A stretch of DNA of 64,000 bases from Bog-756 sp963734435. GTDB lineage: Bacteria; Actinomycetota; Acidimicrobiia; Acidimicrobiales; RAAP-2. Of the stretch, positions 19,003 to 29,209 are shown piece after piece (within the stretch, counting starts at the first letter, position 1; every line of letters begins with the position of its first letter). The notes beneath the pieces were generated by a model. The model made no database searches. It saw nothing but the letters and a program-made list of their open reading frames with translations, and was not told the origin of the DNA. The stretch lies in NCBI GenBank assembly GCA_963734435.1, contig CAVTHA010000006.1, forward strand, positions 1 to 64,000, written 5' to 3'. The position numbers and the translations under genes are program-made.

Positions 19003-20507
19003 ATGCGCTGCTTGCCTCCATCCTTCTGTTTCGCAACGGCGCGTGCGGATGCAGTTGTGGGACGAGAGCCGCAATGCGAACAATGCTCTCGAGATGAGCC
19101 GCAATGGACATTTGTTGGTTACTTATTTCCACGGGCATGCCCGATCACTGGAATACCAAGCCGCCACTCCTCATCTGGTTCATGGCTCTGTTCCTCCGCT
19201 TAGGTCTTCCACCTCTGCTCGCGGTACGCCTCCCCTGCATCATGGCTGCGACCTCCACCGTTCTCGATGGTCTTTTTCTTTTGCCGCAACGTCCTGCGCG
19301 ACCGACTTGCCGGATTATTCGCCGGCGCTGATACTTGCTGGCGGCTCCGCTCTTTCGTCGGATGGCACGCCGGCAGAACGGCTGACTACGACAGCCTGGT
19401 CACCTTATTTACCCTGCTATACACTCTGGCCTTTTGGAGGTATGTCGACGCGCGAAGGCCGCACTCGTACGCGGTGGATTGTTCGTCGCTGGAATCGCCG
19501 TTGCGTTGAGCGTGCTCACTAAAGGAGTGGGTGGCGTGCTGGCGCTGCCCGGTTTGTTGCTCTATACAGTTTTTCGCGGGCGGTTGCTTAGGGTTTTGCT
19601 CGATTGGCGTCTCTGGCTTACTCTTACTGGGCATCGCACTCATCTGCGGCGGGTACTATGATCTGCGCGAACATGTTGACCCGGGATACCTTCAGGCTGT
19701 CTGGAGGAATGAGCTCAGCGGGCGCTATCTCACCGTCAACGAGGAACACCAGGGCGGCCCCCTCTTCTATTTCTGGATTTTAGCCACCAAATTCGAGCCC
19801 GGGTTTGCTCTTGCTTCCGCTGGCCGTCGATTCCGTTCTTCCGGCCAGATCGCCGCCGCCGCTCCGTGACCCTGCTCTGCCTGCTCACTTCCGCCGCCCT
19901 GTTCGCGGTGCCTCACCAAGTCGCAGACCAAGATTTTCTGGTACCTGGCACCGGCGACACCGCTGCTTGCGATGGCCGTGAGTATCGGGCTTTCCGATGG
20001 GTTGGCTTGGCTGAACGCTCGCGAGCAGACCCTTCCCGTAGTTTTCCGTCCCCGAGTCGCGTATGTCGCGGTGGCCGCGATTTTCGGAATCGCCATCCTG
20101 GCGGCCGTCTACTACTACCAGATCGGTGTAGAGCGAAAACTGGACGGCATGTACATGGAGGGAAGGTACGGACCTTTTCTCGAGCAGATCCGTCACCGCG
20201 GTCTAACCCAACGACTCATCATCCTGGACTACGGAGATCATAAACAAGTGCGCGGCGACAACACCGGCCAGTTCGCGAACTACAGTCCCGAGGCCGACTT
20301 TCTACGCACAGGTGGAAGACCTCCGCGGTATGCACGTCGAGGTTGTTGCACCTGGTCGCGACCTGCCTGCAGGCAGCTGGATCGCCACATGCGATCCCCG
20401 GTCGCACGCATGGTTGGTCGATCGCTATCAGTGTCGCGACCGTGTCGCAGGCAAACCCGTGGTGCGAACTGGAGCACATCGGCAACCCGAAAGCGCCGTC
20501 TGCTTAA
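19003..20507 (+). pseudogene. ArnT/PMT-family glycosyltransferase (GT83-like), multiply frameshifted
   Basis: Membrane glycosyltransferase using a polyprenyl-phosphate sugar, probably modifying lipid A or a glycan. The conserved order is readable across frames: WDESRNANNALEMSRNG near 19057 (the catalytic Asp-Glu loop), HWNTKPPLLIWFMALFLRLG near 19146, GWHAGRTADYDSLVTLFTLL near 19360, VALSVLTKGVGGVLALPGLL near 19506, YLTVNEEHQGGPLFYFWI near 19730, LAMAVSIGLSDGLAWL near 19970. The end is the frame reading CELEHIGNPKAPSA with TAA at 20505-20507. Eight or so indels separate these pieces, yet the residues stay conserved, pointing to sequencing errors. Start is approximate. Confidence 0.7.
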
Positions 20508-20551
20508 GCCGAGTTGTGTGTATCCCTCGGGCGCGCTGAAAGCAAACCTAC

Positions 20552-22793
20552 TCAAGCCTGTCCATGCGCTAGTTGGGCATGGCTGCGTTTCTCGTAAGGG
20601 TGCGCGGCGAAGGTGTCGCGAATGTCGTGGTAGAGGGGGGCAAGGATCGTGGCGAGACTCTCAGCCAGACCCAGGACATCGGATGCCTCTGTAGGCACCG
20701 GCACGCCAAGGTTCTGGTAGTACTCGCGCGATTGCCTCTTGCATCCGGGTGGCCGACACGCGAATGTCGGGCACGCCATCGACAGCCTTCCCGGTAACCT
20801 CGCTCGCCATAGCGCGCATCACCAGGGCAATGTCTTTTTCGAACGCGACCCCAGCCTCAGCGATAGGATCGGGTAGATGACTGAGGGGTCGTTCCCTCAG
20901 GTACTGCACAGCGGTGATTTGCACCTGCAGCAGCGTACGGATCGAAGGCAGCCACCTGCGCACGTCTTCGCGGATCTCCAGCTTACGCCGACGCGAGGGG
21001 CCAAACTCGAACAAGACCGCGTCAGCTTGCGCCGTGACTGCCTGAAAACCGGCGTTGAGCTGATCACGCAACTGGCGAATTCGCTTGATTGCTTTTACCT
21101 GATCCTTCTCCAGCAATTGCTCGGCTAGCTCGGCAAACATCTCCAGAATACGGGCAAAGACGGATTGCATTTCATCCAGAGCATTCCTCACCCACAAGCG
21201 ATCGTAGATGAGCCACATTGACATCAAACCAAGCAGGACTCCGAACACACGATCACGGGCAATGGCGAGCGAAATCTGGATCGTGAACTCCTGCAGATTG
21301 ATCAGGTAAAAGGCCAGGGCGAGCTGGACGCCGAGATAGGAAAGTCTTGGAGAAGCGGTCCCAATCCAGGAAGAAAGTGCGGTGACCACCACGAACAACA
21401 GGGTGAAGCCGGCAATCGAGTCGAGGTATGGCAGCACAAAAATCTGTGCTCCCATGCCGAAGATAATGCCGCCGATGATCGCCCCTCCAAGCCGCAGGAT
21501 CTGCTTCTGGCGCGATGAGCCGATGGTGGAAAGTGCAGTGATAATACAAGTCGCAATCGAAGTACTGAGCCCCGGCCAGTCGATCGCCGTGTAGATGATG
21601 TAACAGGCCATGGACGCAAGCGTGCCGCGCAAGGCGAATTGCACGTGGGCAGGATTGGAAAATGCATCGGTGGCAAAAAAGCGCGCGGGTTGCTCGACAT
21701 CCATAGGCGATGGAACAAACTCACCCACGGTGGAAGACCCCGAAAACGCGGTCGGAATGAGCGCAACAATCCTTTCCATCGCCGACAAAAAGGGCAGCTT
21801 CGATGGCTCCTCTTGCGCAGGGCGCCGGAGCTTTCGGGGCATTCGCCTCAGCACCAGATCTTTGCCGAGTATTTCGATCTCGTCTGCCAGGCCCTGGCAG
21901 CGGGCCTTGTCGGCCGCGTCGATGTGCGGCACGAGGGCTTCCGTCGGCTCCGCGCGCTTGCTGAGAGCCAGCCGGAAATTAGCGGCGACGTCAACCAATT
22001 GCCCCACCAGCGCTACCGCCGTGCCCAACTGGGCCTTGAAATGGGCGCTGTATCGAGATCGATTAATCAGCCTTCGCAGCCTCGCGGGACCGAGGCTTGC
22101 ATAAAGCGAAAGCATTTTCTCAGTCGCACTATCAAGAGGCCGCTCCGCCGCGGCGCTGCGTAGGACAGTCTCCACCGTCCGCAAACGGCCTTCGATTCCT
22201 TCGGTGAGGTCAGTGGTGGGATGAACTCTGCGGAAAACATACTCCACCGCAATCGACACAACCACGCCTATGGCAACCACACCGCTCAGCCATAGCGTGT
22301 CCTCGACCCGGTCGTTTACCCTGAGCGTGGTTCGATCCCAAAGCGGAATGGCGCCGGCAAGGGTGAAGCCAAAGGCCACTGCCGTCGCGTAATCGTTGGT
22401 GATGCCTATAAGGAAAAAGCAAACAAAGAGGCTGATTCCAACCCCCAGAAAGTGAGTCAGCGGATCGTCGACCAGCATTGCCGCGCCAATCAAGGTGTAG
22501 ACCGTGGCTAAACTGAAAGCCCCAATCGTCCTCAACCCGGCAACCAGAGTGGCCGTAGGATTTTCCCGGCTTAGGAATAACGTAAAAATTGCGCCCAGAA
22601 AACCGTTGGGAATTTGGAATGTCATCACCAGCAGCATCACGATGGTTGCAGAGAGGGTGACGCGGGCCACCACCCAGGCCCTCCCCGGATAAGGCGCCAT
22701 TTCGTTCTTGAGAAAATTCCAAAACCATTTCCCTACGTCTTCGACGGCATTCGGCGGAGAGACCGCCGGCAAGGTTTTCCCTTGAGCCGCCAT
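20552..22793 (-). CDS. FUSC-family inner-membrane efflux protein (AaeB/YccC-like)
   Basis: Inner-membrane component of a fusaric-acid/aromatic-acid type efflux system. About 745 residues, with an N-terminal block of helices (WVVARVTLSATIVMLLVMTF, FLGAIFTLFLSRENPTAT), a soluble middle, a second helix block (LRGTLASMACYIIYTAIDWP) and a helical C-terminal domain. The main frame stops at 20661, but the frame shift near 20735 continues as EYYQNLGVPVPTEASDVLGL and ends at 20552, matching the usual C-terminus. Start at 22793 is two bases after the hlyD stop. Last gene of the tolC-ytcA-hlyD-FUSC operon; substrate unknown. Confidence 0.88.
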
Positions 22794-22795
22794 GG

Positions 22796-24016
22796 CTATT
22801 TCGCTCCACGGATCACGACCACTGCCGACTCGCTCACCCGGAACGGCTCCGTTTCTGGCGCGTTGATGCGGATCCGCACTGGAAAGCGGGTCGCCAGATG
22901 CACCCAGTTCAACGAGCGCTGCACATCCGGCAATCCGGTGGACTCAAACGTCCCCACCAATGTGGAATCAGGCCGCACGCCGTAGCCGACACTGTCGACG
23001 ATGCCCTCATATCGCACCGAAGGCCGGGAGAGAACGTAGACATCAGCATGCATGCCCGGCAAAATGTGGTGCAATTGCGTTTCACGGAAGTTCGCCACCG
23101 CCCACCAGACGCGGGTGTCGATCAGGGTAAAAACCTGCTGGCCGGTGTGGGCGTAGGCACCGCGGGAGATAGTCATGTTGGTCACACGCGCATCGAAGGG
23201 CGCATATACCCTGCAGTTGTTCAGGTTGTACTCTGCGGTGCGGATGGCTGAGGCTCGCCCCTCGCGTTGGGCAGTGAGCGGATCAAGCGTAAGCACGCTG
23301 TGTTGCGATTGGTTGAATTGCGCGTGGCTTTGTTCCTGTGCCGCTTTGGTCTGCTCAAACTGGGCCTGCGCCGACACCACCTGCGTCTGCGCTAACAGCA
23401 GTTGTGAGCGCAACTGCTGCACCGCCTGTTGCCTCGCGGTCACCGCGGTTCTGACCTGGTCTACCTGGTCAACGGTGACGAATTGCTTGGCCAGGAGCGG
23501 TTCAATGCGATGAAAATTGTTGGTCTGGTAAGCCAATTCGGCGTTGGCGCTATCGAGGGCCGCCTGCGTAGCCGCAACATTTGCTTTCGCCTCACCTACC
23601 GCGGCGGAAGCGCGATCGACGTTGGCTGCAGCGCTATCCGTATTAGCCCGGGCAGCACCTACCGCGCTCACCTGGGACGCGATCGTCCTTCGCTGGTCGA
23701 CTATCTGGCCCTCCAACGTTCTCTGGTCAGACCTCGCCTTTTCAAGGGCGTATTCGTAGGGCCGCGGATCGATCTGGAAAAGCAGCTCCCCCTGTTTGCG
23801 GAATTGATTGTCCTCGACGGCAAGCTCGGTGATGGGGCCGTCAACCTGCGGAGCGATCCCGATAAAGTTGGCAAATATCTCCGCATCGTCTGTGCGCGGG
23901 TAGTTGTTGGTGCGAATGATCACCAGCGCACCCGTAATCACCGCGGCGGCGATGATGCAAATGCTAACAATCCTGCCAAGATGGCGGCGCGGCGCAGCTG
24001 TTCGGTTTTCGAGCAT
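22796..24016 (-). CDS. HlyD/EmrA-family periplasmic adaptor
   Basis: Membrane-fusion protein linking the FUSC pump to TolC. 406 residues: a single N-terminal helix (IVSICIIAAAVITGALVIIR), the lipoyl half-motifs (TDDAEIFANFIGIAPQVDG and DARVTNMTISRGAYAHTGQQ), and between them a long Ala/Gln-rich coiled-coil hairpin (about residues 95-220). The beta-barrel portion contains VWWAVANFRETQLHHILPG. Directly upstream of the FUSC gene and downstream of ytcA. Confidence 0.92.
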   Translation of the reverse strand: MLENRTAAPRRHLGRIVSICIIAAAVITGALVIIRTNNYPRTDDAEIFANFIGIAPQVDGPITELAVEDNQFRKQGELLFQIDPRPYEYALEKARSDQRTLEGQIVDQRRTIASQVSAVGAARANTDSAAANVDRASAAVGEAKANVAATQAALDSANAELAYQTNNFHRIEPLLAKQFVTVDQVDQVRTAVTARQQAVQQLRSQLLLAQTQVVSAQAQFEQTKAAQEQSHAQFNQSQHSVLTLDPLTAQREGRASAIRTAEYNLNNCRVYAPFDARVTNMTISRGAYAHTGQQVFTLIDTRVWWAVANFRETQLHHILPGMHADVYVLSRPSVRYEGIVDSVGYGVRPDSTLVGTFESTGLPDVQRSLNWVHLATRFPVRIRINAPETEPFRVSESAVVVIRGAK

Positions 24017-24032
24017 CGCATCTCCTTCCGGG

Positions 24033-24332
24033 TTAGCTGAAGAACAAGAGCCAGAGAGTGAAGGTAAAAAACGCAGTCAAGCAGGGGTATACCAGAATGA
24101 GCGGCCACACCAATTGATCCTCAAGCTTGATGCGCACAAAGAACAAGCGGACAATTGACGCGAGCACGATACCGACCACGCCGCAAAGGATCCACGCCGG
24201 GAAAAATGACCCCAGGATATTTAAGGAGGGCGCGCGAGAACATCCCGCCAACAGCGTAGGAGCTAAGAAGGCTCCGGCTGCAGCGGCCCGGTCTATGACT
24301 CGGCCGAGGGGTGATGGGACTTTTGCTGTCAA
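24033..24332 (-). CDS. YtcA-like small membrane lipoprotein
   Basis: 99-residue protein with a lipobox-like LLAGC at about residue 30, then two hydrophobic helices (FFPAWILCGVVGIVLASIVR and LILVYPCLTAFFTFTLWLL). Size, lipobox and the SLNILGSFFPAW segment match the YtcA family, which accompanies FUSC/HlyD pumps. It lies 16 bases upstream of hlyD. The role within such pumps is not known. Confidence 0.75.
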   Translation of the reverse strand: MTAKVPSPLGRVIDRAAAAGAFLAPTLLAGCSRAPSLNILGSFFPAWILCGVVGIVLASIVRLFFVRIKLEDQLVWPLILVYPCLTAFFTFTLWLLFFS

Positions 24333-24366
24333 TGTTCCCGTCCGTTCGTAATTGGAGTCATGACGT

Positions 24367-25791
24367 TCATGGCCCTTTCGTGTACAGGAGGTCGCCCGTC
24401 TGGTATGCCAACGCGGCCACGCCAGTGAGTAATTGTGTGCGCGCGCTCACATCGGCAGTGCGCGCAGCCGCAAGAGCACGTTGTGCCGACACCACATCGA
24501 TCTGGCTGCGGACTCCGTAGGTGTAAGACTGCAGTGCCGCGTTGTACGACGAAGATGCGGCCTCCAGCAACGCGGCTGCCGCTTTCTGTTGGCGGAGGGC
24601 GGTGCGCGCGGTGGAGTACGCCGACCACACTTCGTTTTCCACCTGATCGCGCATCGCGTCCACTGCGGCGGCGGCCTGCTTTTGCGCGGCTCTTGCCTGC
24701 GCGAGACGGCTCTCGCGTGCGAATCCATCAAATAAATCCCAGGTCAGGCTCAGGTGCGCATTCCAAAACTCCTCGTTGATGGAGTAAACACCCGGCTGCT
24801 GATTCTGCAATCCGTAGGCCTTGGAAAGTCCTCCAGTTCCCTCAAGGCTCAAGGTCGGCAAATAGGCCGTCTTGGCAGCCTTCACTTCGGAACCGGCAGC
24901 GCGCAGGTCCGCCACTCGCTGCATGAGGTCAGGCCGTTGGGCGAGTGCGCGATCGATCGAGGTCTCGACGGTCGCCGTTAAGTCCTGCGGAATATTCAAA
25001 GCTTGAATACTCTCTACCTGCAACGGGGCGGTTGGCGAAACGCCAAGGGCAGTGGCCAGATCGCCGTGCGCGATCTCAGACGCTCCAATCGCCGCCTGCA
25101 AATCATAGTCTGCCTGCGCGGCCGCGCTGCGGGCCTCGAGTACGTCGGGCAGCGTCGCCAGGCCGAGCTCGAGTCGCGCTTCTGCGGCCTGTTGCACGGT
25201 TTGCGCATTCTTGAGGTTGGCTTCTGCCGCATCCTCCTGTCCCTTGGTGTTGAGCACTCGATAGTAGGCCGCCATCACCTGGAAGATAATCCTGCGGTGG
25301 GTATCGTTGAAGAGGAAATTAGCGGCCAGGAGATTGTTTCGGCTGACGGCAATCTCGTCCAGGCGCCGGCCAAAATCGAAAATGGTGTAGTCCAGCTCGA
25401 GTCCGGGAGAGAACGAGAAAAGCGTCTGGCGGTAATAAGCAGGTGCGAACAGGATGTTGGTGCGCACGGTCTGCGCCAGCGCGATCGCGGCGACGGTGGG
25501 ATAGAGTGTTGACTTTGCTGATTCCCAGTTCGGCGGCGCGCGCCTTGGCGTTTTCCCATGCCACCCGCGTTTCCGGGTTATTTTGTTCGGCAAGGTTGAC
25601 CAGTTCGGGCAGAGTATATGTTTTGGCCGGATCGGGAGCAAAAGCCGGTGCAGATCGGGCCGGAGGCGTCACTTGGATGGTGCTCTGCCAAGGCTGGCTT
25701 GGCGAACGGCGGGCGCTCGCTGGGCGCAGGCTATCGCAGTTGCGAGTAACAAGCCGGATAGGGTGATCGAGTTGGTAAGAGATCTCTTCAT
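24367..25791 (-). CDS. TolC-family outer-membrane efflux protein (frameshifted N-terminus)
   Basis: Outer-membrane channel of the efflux system, about 470 residues after repair. I place the start at 25791, where MKRSLTNSITLSGLLLATAI reads as a signal peptide. The frame then shifts near 25680 (QSTIQVTPPARSAPAF, KTYTLPELVNLAEQNNPETR) and again near 25515 into the main frame (STLYPTVAAIALAQTV, then LELDYTIFDFGRRLDEI). The rest has the two TolC repeats, including LSLTWDLFDGFARESRLAQA and the end ALAYQTGDLLYTKGP. First gene of the operon. Confidence 0.87.
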
Positions 25792-26126
25792 TCCCGACGT
25801 GCGCCCGCTCAAACTGGCTTGCTTATAGATGTATACCGAAGGCGCCGGTCGAGTGCATCAAGGAATTTCCGCCCGAGCAACCGGATGATAGCATGCCACG
25901 CCGCAGGGGTCGGGTTTGTTAAATCAGGTGTCTGGTCTGAAACGTCGGGTGCCTTCGCGGCGGCGCAAGGAGAAGTAGATGGGTTTTGTGGCACGCCTGG
26001 ACGAGAGAGTCTCTTAATTCAGTCCGGTTTTTGGCGGGGAGCTGCGGAAACAAGGCGTACAGTCTGTCCGGGGGACTAGCCTGGACAGGGGTGGACGTTC
26101 TTTCGTCGGGGACAATGTCGATAACG
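25792..26126. other. Upstream region of the efflux operon, no gene seen
   Basis: About 335 bases between the divergently placed tolC start and the hairpin repeat. Open frames are short and featureless. It should carry the operon promoter; no regulator gene is adjacent on the intact side. Confidence 0.4.
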
Positions 26127-26236
26127 AACCGCAGATCTCTCCACTGCGCTACGCTCCGGTTGAGATGACAAGTTTGCTTATCGAAACGAATTTGTCATCT
26201 CGACCGGAGCGTAGCGTAGTGGAGAGATCTGCGGTT
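26127..26236. repeat. Dispersed inverted repeat (hairpin), copy 2
   Basis: Left arm 26127-26171 and right arm 26192-26236 are 45-base reverse complements with about two mismatches, separated by 20 bases. The arms match those at 9050-9157. The right arm ends three bases before the stop of the TonB-domain gene on the minus strand, so the RNA of that gene would end in a very stable hairpin. Both copies thus sit directly 3' of a coding gene. Confidence 0.9.
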
Positions 26237-26239
26237 CTT

Positions 26240-26788
26240 TTAATCTGCGGTAAAAATCCCATGGGGCTCTGCCGCTCGGATGGCAAACGAACGTCGAGAT
26301 TCGCGTACCCCGTCGGAGAAAGCAACGGGCGGAGGTTTTTCATCCGCCCGTTGTTTCGCCAATCGGCTGGAGGAAGCGACTACCGAAGAGAACTGGCAAT
26401 AGACGACTTCCAGATTGAGAGGAGTAGCAATTGGTTGATTGCTCACCATGCCAGGCGTGAAGCGGTACTGACTCACGGCAGCAAGGACGCTCGCGTCGAC
26501 CCTCGGGTCACCCGACCGGACGATCTTCAGGTCTTCAGGCTTACCCGTCTTATCGACGATCATGCCGACAACGACCGTGTAGTCGTTGTTGAGCAGACGA
26601 GCACCGCCGGTCGTTTCTGCTACAACATCGACCGTAGAGATTAACTTCGGAGGGGTAACCCCCGAGGAAACGCGAGAGACTTGGGGCGCAGATCCGTTAC
26701 TGGCGACCTGGGTTTGGGCAGGCGTGCTTGCCTGGGCGTGAAGCATAAAAGAGGACAGGGAGAGTATGGCCACTGTTAGTTTACGCAT
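26240..26788 (-). CDS. Exported protein with TonB C-terminal domain
   Basis: 182 residues. An N-terminal signal peptide (KLTVAILSLSSFMLHAQA) precedes a short linker and one TonB-like C-terminal domain: YTVVVGMIVDKTGKPEDLKI, then DPRVDASVLAAVSQYRFTPG and INLEVVY-type end (here PLNLEVVY). About 60 residues of low-complexity sequence follow that are not part of the domain and may result from an indel. It lacks the long periplasmic Pro-rich region and membrane anchor of a classical TonB, as is common for these exported proteins in Acidobacteria. Upstream 26789-26923 is AT-rich and probably contains its promoter. Confidence 0.75.
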   Translation of the reverse strand: MRKLTVAILSLSSFMLHAQASTPAQTQVASNGSAPQVSRVSSGVTPPKLISTVDVVAETTGGARLLNNDYTVVVGMIVDKTGKPEDLKIVRSGDPRVDASVLAAVSQYRFTPGMVSNQPIATPLNLEVVYCQFSSVVASSSRLAKQRADEKPPPVAFSDGVRESRRSFAIRAAEPHGIFTAD

Positions 26789-26923
26789 AATAAATAGATC
26801 TCCAAGTTAGAGGTGCCCGTCACCAATCTATCCCCGTACTAATTCGACTGTCAAGATGTTTTTTAGATACGGCCTATTTCATTGGGTTTTCTTTAGGTTT
26901 GTTTACTGCGCAAGGGACTAGTT

Positions 26924-29209
26924 CTAAAAATTGACGCAACAAACGAACGTACTGCGGATGCACTGCAGGGACGAAGCCGGAGGGCAGTGCGAACTTATCG
27001 CGCAGGGCGGCGCGCTTATGGGAAACGACCTGGCCAGGTAGGCAGTTATCTGATCGAATTCTGCGTCGGTAGCGACGGCTCCTCGCGCGGACATATTCTG
27101 CACCAGGCTGTTCCAGTCCTGCGCGCTAAGGTGTTGGCTGGCTGCCAAGTCCGGTGAGTGGCAAGCGGAACAAACTCTAACGGTAAGATCATGCCCCGGT
27201 CCCGGCGGCAAATGATTTTGAGAGGATGACCCAGGCGCCGGCGCACTCGCAGCGGGCGCAGCGTTCTCCGTTTTAGCAAGCCGCTCAGTTAGTGTGCTTG
27301 TACTTTCACCGGTCAGGCTGAAGACAACCAGCGAGTCGCTGGCCAGCGCGGCGCCGATACCGAAACCGCCGGTGGCCACGACAGCAATGTATTGCTGTCC
27401 CTTCGCATCCGCATAAGAGATCGGAGTGGCCTCAGCCGAAGCAGGGAGTTTGACCGTCCATATTTCTTTGCCGGTCCGGGTGTCGAAGGCGCGGAACCGG
27501 GCATCGTCCGTGGCGCCGATGAACGTGAGACCGCTGGCGGTAACGATCGCGCCACCAAGTCCTGGGCGGCCGGTATTCTGTTTCCCTGGAGGCATACTGT
27601 CGGTGACTCCCAGAGTTGTTCGCCAGGCGATTTTTCCGGTGTTTACATCGACTGCGACCAACTGACCCCAGGGTGTCGGAGTGCAGGGCAGATGATTGCT
27701 GGGATCCCAGAAGCGAACGGTTCCCGCCAGAGGCCCGGAGTTGGAATAGCTACCGTCTGGGTTACGAATAATGCGCATCGGCTGGCCCAGGTTGTTCACA
27801 TTGACCACAAACAAGCCTAGCCGGGGATCGAAGGCTCCGCCGTAGTAGTTGACGCCGCCCTGCGTGCCCGGTAACGAAACCGTGTAGCGGTCAAGGGCGG
27901 TTGGCGTGTAGGGCACAGCGCCCAGCAGCATGTTGTTGCTGTCGACGTACTGCTCACACCATGCCTTGTGCTCCGGCGTGTCTTTGTACAGGTTGTTGCG
28001 GCTGAGCGTATTTTGCGCCAGAGGCTCAGGCAAGATGGGAAAGGGCTGGGTGGGCGAAGTCTGCTCTCCTGGAACATCGCTCTTGGGAACAGGCCGTTCC
28101 TCGACCCCGTAGATGGGCTTGCCGGTGACCCGATTCAGAATGAACATCAGTGCATTCTTGTTCACGGTGGCCACCGCCGGGATCGTCTTGCCATCATGTT
28201 TTATATCGAACAGTATCGGTGGCGTTTCCAGGTCGAGATCCCAAATGTCATGGTGAACCACCTGGAAGTACCACAACAGCTTGCCCGTGCCGGCGTCGAC
28301 GGCGACCAACGAGGAACCAAAAAGATTGTTTCCGGGGCGATCGATGCCGACCCGGTCGTTGTTGGGTGCGCCGAAGGGCATATAGAGAATGCCGCGCGCG
28401 ACGTCGACCGTCATGTAACCCCACACGTTCACGCCCGAACGATCTTTCCAGCTTTCGCCTGCCCATGTGTCGTGGCCAACCTCACCCGGGCGAGGCACGG
28501 AGTGAAAGGTCCAGACCAGCTTGCCGGTGCGCGCATCCCAGGCACGCGTGTCGCCGGCGGGGCCGAGGCCGCCGTTCAATCCGCTGGGCCCCTCTCCTGG
28601 ACCGGCTCCAGTGATCACCAGGTTCTTGTAGATGAGTGGCGGCGAAGGCAGGATGTAGCTCTTGTCTTTGCCTGTAGTCATCACCTCCGGCGTCTTTAGA
28701 TCGACTATTCCGTGGTCGCCGAACTCCAGGTTGGCCTGCCCGTTGGCGGCGCTGATCGAATACATCCTGCCGCGGTTGGTGCCGAAGATGATTGCCGGCG
28801 CTGCGCCGTCTCCTCCGGGCCAGTAGTTCGCTCCGCGGACGGAGGCCTGCTCGCCGTCAGGAATTTGAAACACCCACTGTTCCCGGCCGGTGGCGCAATC
28901 CAGGGCAACAACCCGGCTATAGGGAGTAACCACGTACATGGTGGAACCCACCACCAGCGGCTGGTCCTCGGATGGATGGAGGCTGGTTTTGCTGCCTGCC
29001 GGCCGCATGTGGTATACCCACGCCACCTTAAGCCGGCTTACATTCGCGGGCGTAATTTGCGTTAACGGGGAGTAACGTGTCGCGCCAGCGTCACGGCCTG
29101 GCATGGGCCAGTTTGCCGGGGTCTCGAGGGGCGATTTACGGGCGGCGAGAGCAATGACAAACGGCAGCTGCAAAGCAAGAGCAATGGCCAGCTTGAAACT
29201 GCCCTTCAA
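26924..29209 (-). CDS. PQQ-dependent dehydrogenase with C-terminal cytochrome c domain
   Basis: Periplasmic quinoprotein that oxidises a sugar or alcohol and passes electrons through its own heme. About 761 residues from a TTG at 29209, chosen because it overlaps the MFS stop (TTGA) and gives a clean signal anchor (LAIALALQLPFVIALAA). The beta-propeller starts at NWPMPGRDAGATRYSPL and includes WDLDLETPPILFDIK and GQQYIAVVATGGFG. The heme site VCSACHSPDL lies near residue 680. Overall it is closest to the glucose dehydrogenase-like group without membrane helices. The last about 30 residues after YLARSFP look shifted: another frame reads LRDKFALPSGFVPAVHPQY. Confidence 0.88.
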   Translation of the reverse strand: MKGSFKLAIALALQLPFVIALAARKSPLETPANWPMPGRDAGATRYSPLTQITPANVSRLKVAWVYHMRPAGSKTSLHPSEDQPLVVGSTMYVVTPYSRVVALDCATGREQWVFQIPDGEQASVRGANYWPGGDGAAPAIIFGTNRGRMYSISAANGQANLEFGDHGIVDLKTPEVMTTGKDKSYILPSPPLIYKNLVITGAGPGEGPSGLNGGLGPAGDTRAWDARTGKLVWTFHSVPRPGEVGHDTWAGESWKDRSGVNVWGYMTVDVARGILYMPFGAPNNDRVGIDRPGNNLFGSSLVAVDAGTGKLLWYFQVVHHDIWDLDLETPPILFDIKHDGKTIPAVATVNKNALMFILNRVTGKPIYGVEERPVPKSDVPGEQTSPTQPFPILPEPLAQNTLSRNNLYKDTPEHKAWCEQYVDSNNMLLGAVPYTPTALDRYTVSLPGTQGGVNYYGGAFDPRLGLFVVNVNNLGQPMRIIRNPDGSYSNSGPLAGTVRFWDPSNHLPCTPTPWGQLVAVDVNTGKIAWRTTLGVTDSMPPGKQNTGRPGLGGAIVTASGLTFIGATDDARFRAFDTRTGKEIWTVKLPASAEATPISYADAKGQQYIAVVATGGFGIGAALASDSLVVFSLTGESTSTLTERLAKTENAAPAASAPAPGSSSQNHLPPGPGHDLTVRVCSACHSPDLAASQHLSAQDWNSLVQNMSARGAVATDAEFDQITAYLARSFPISAPPCAISSHCPPASSLQCIRSTFVCCVNF

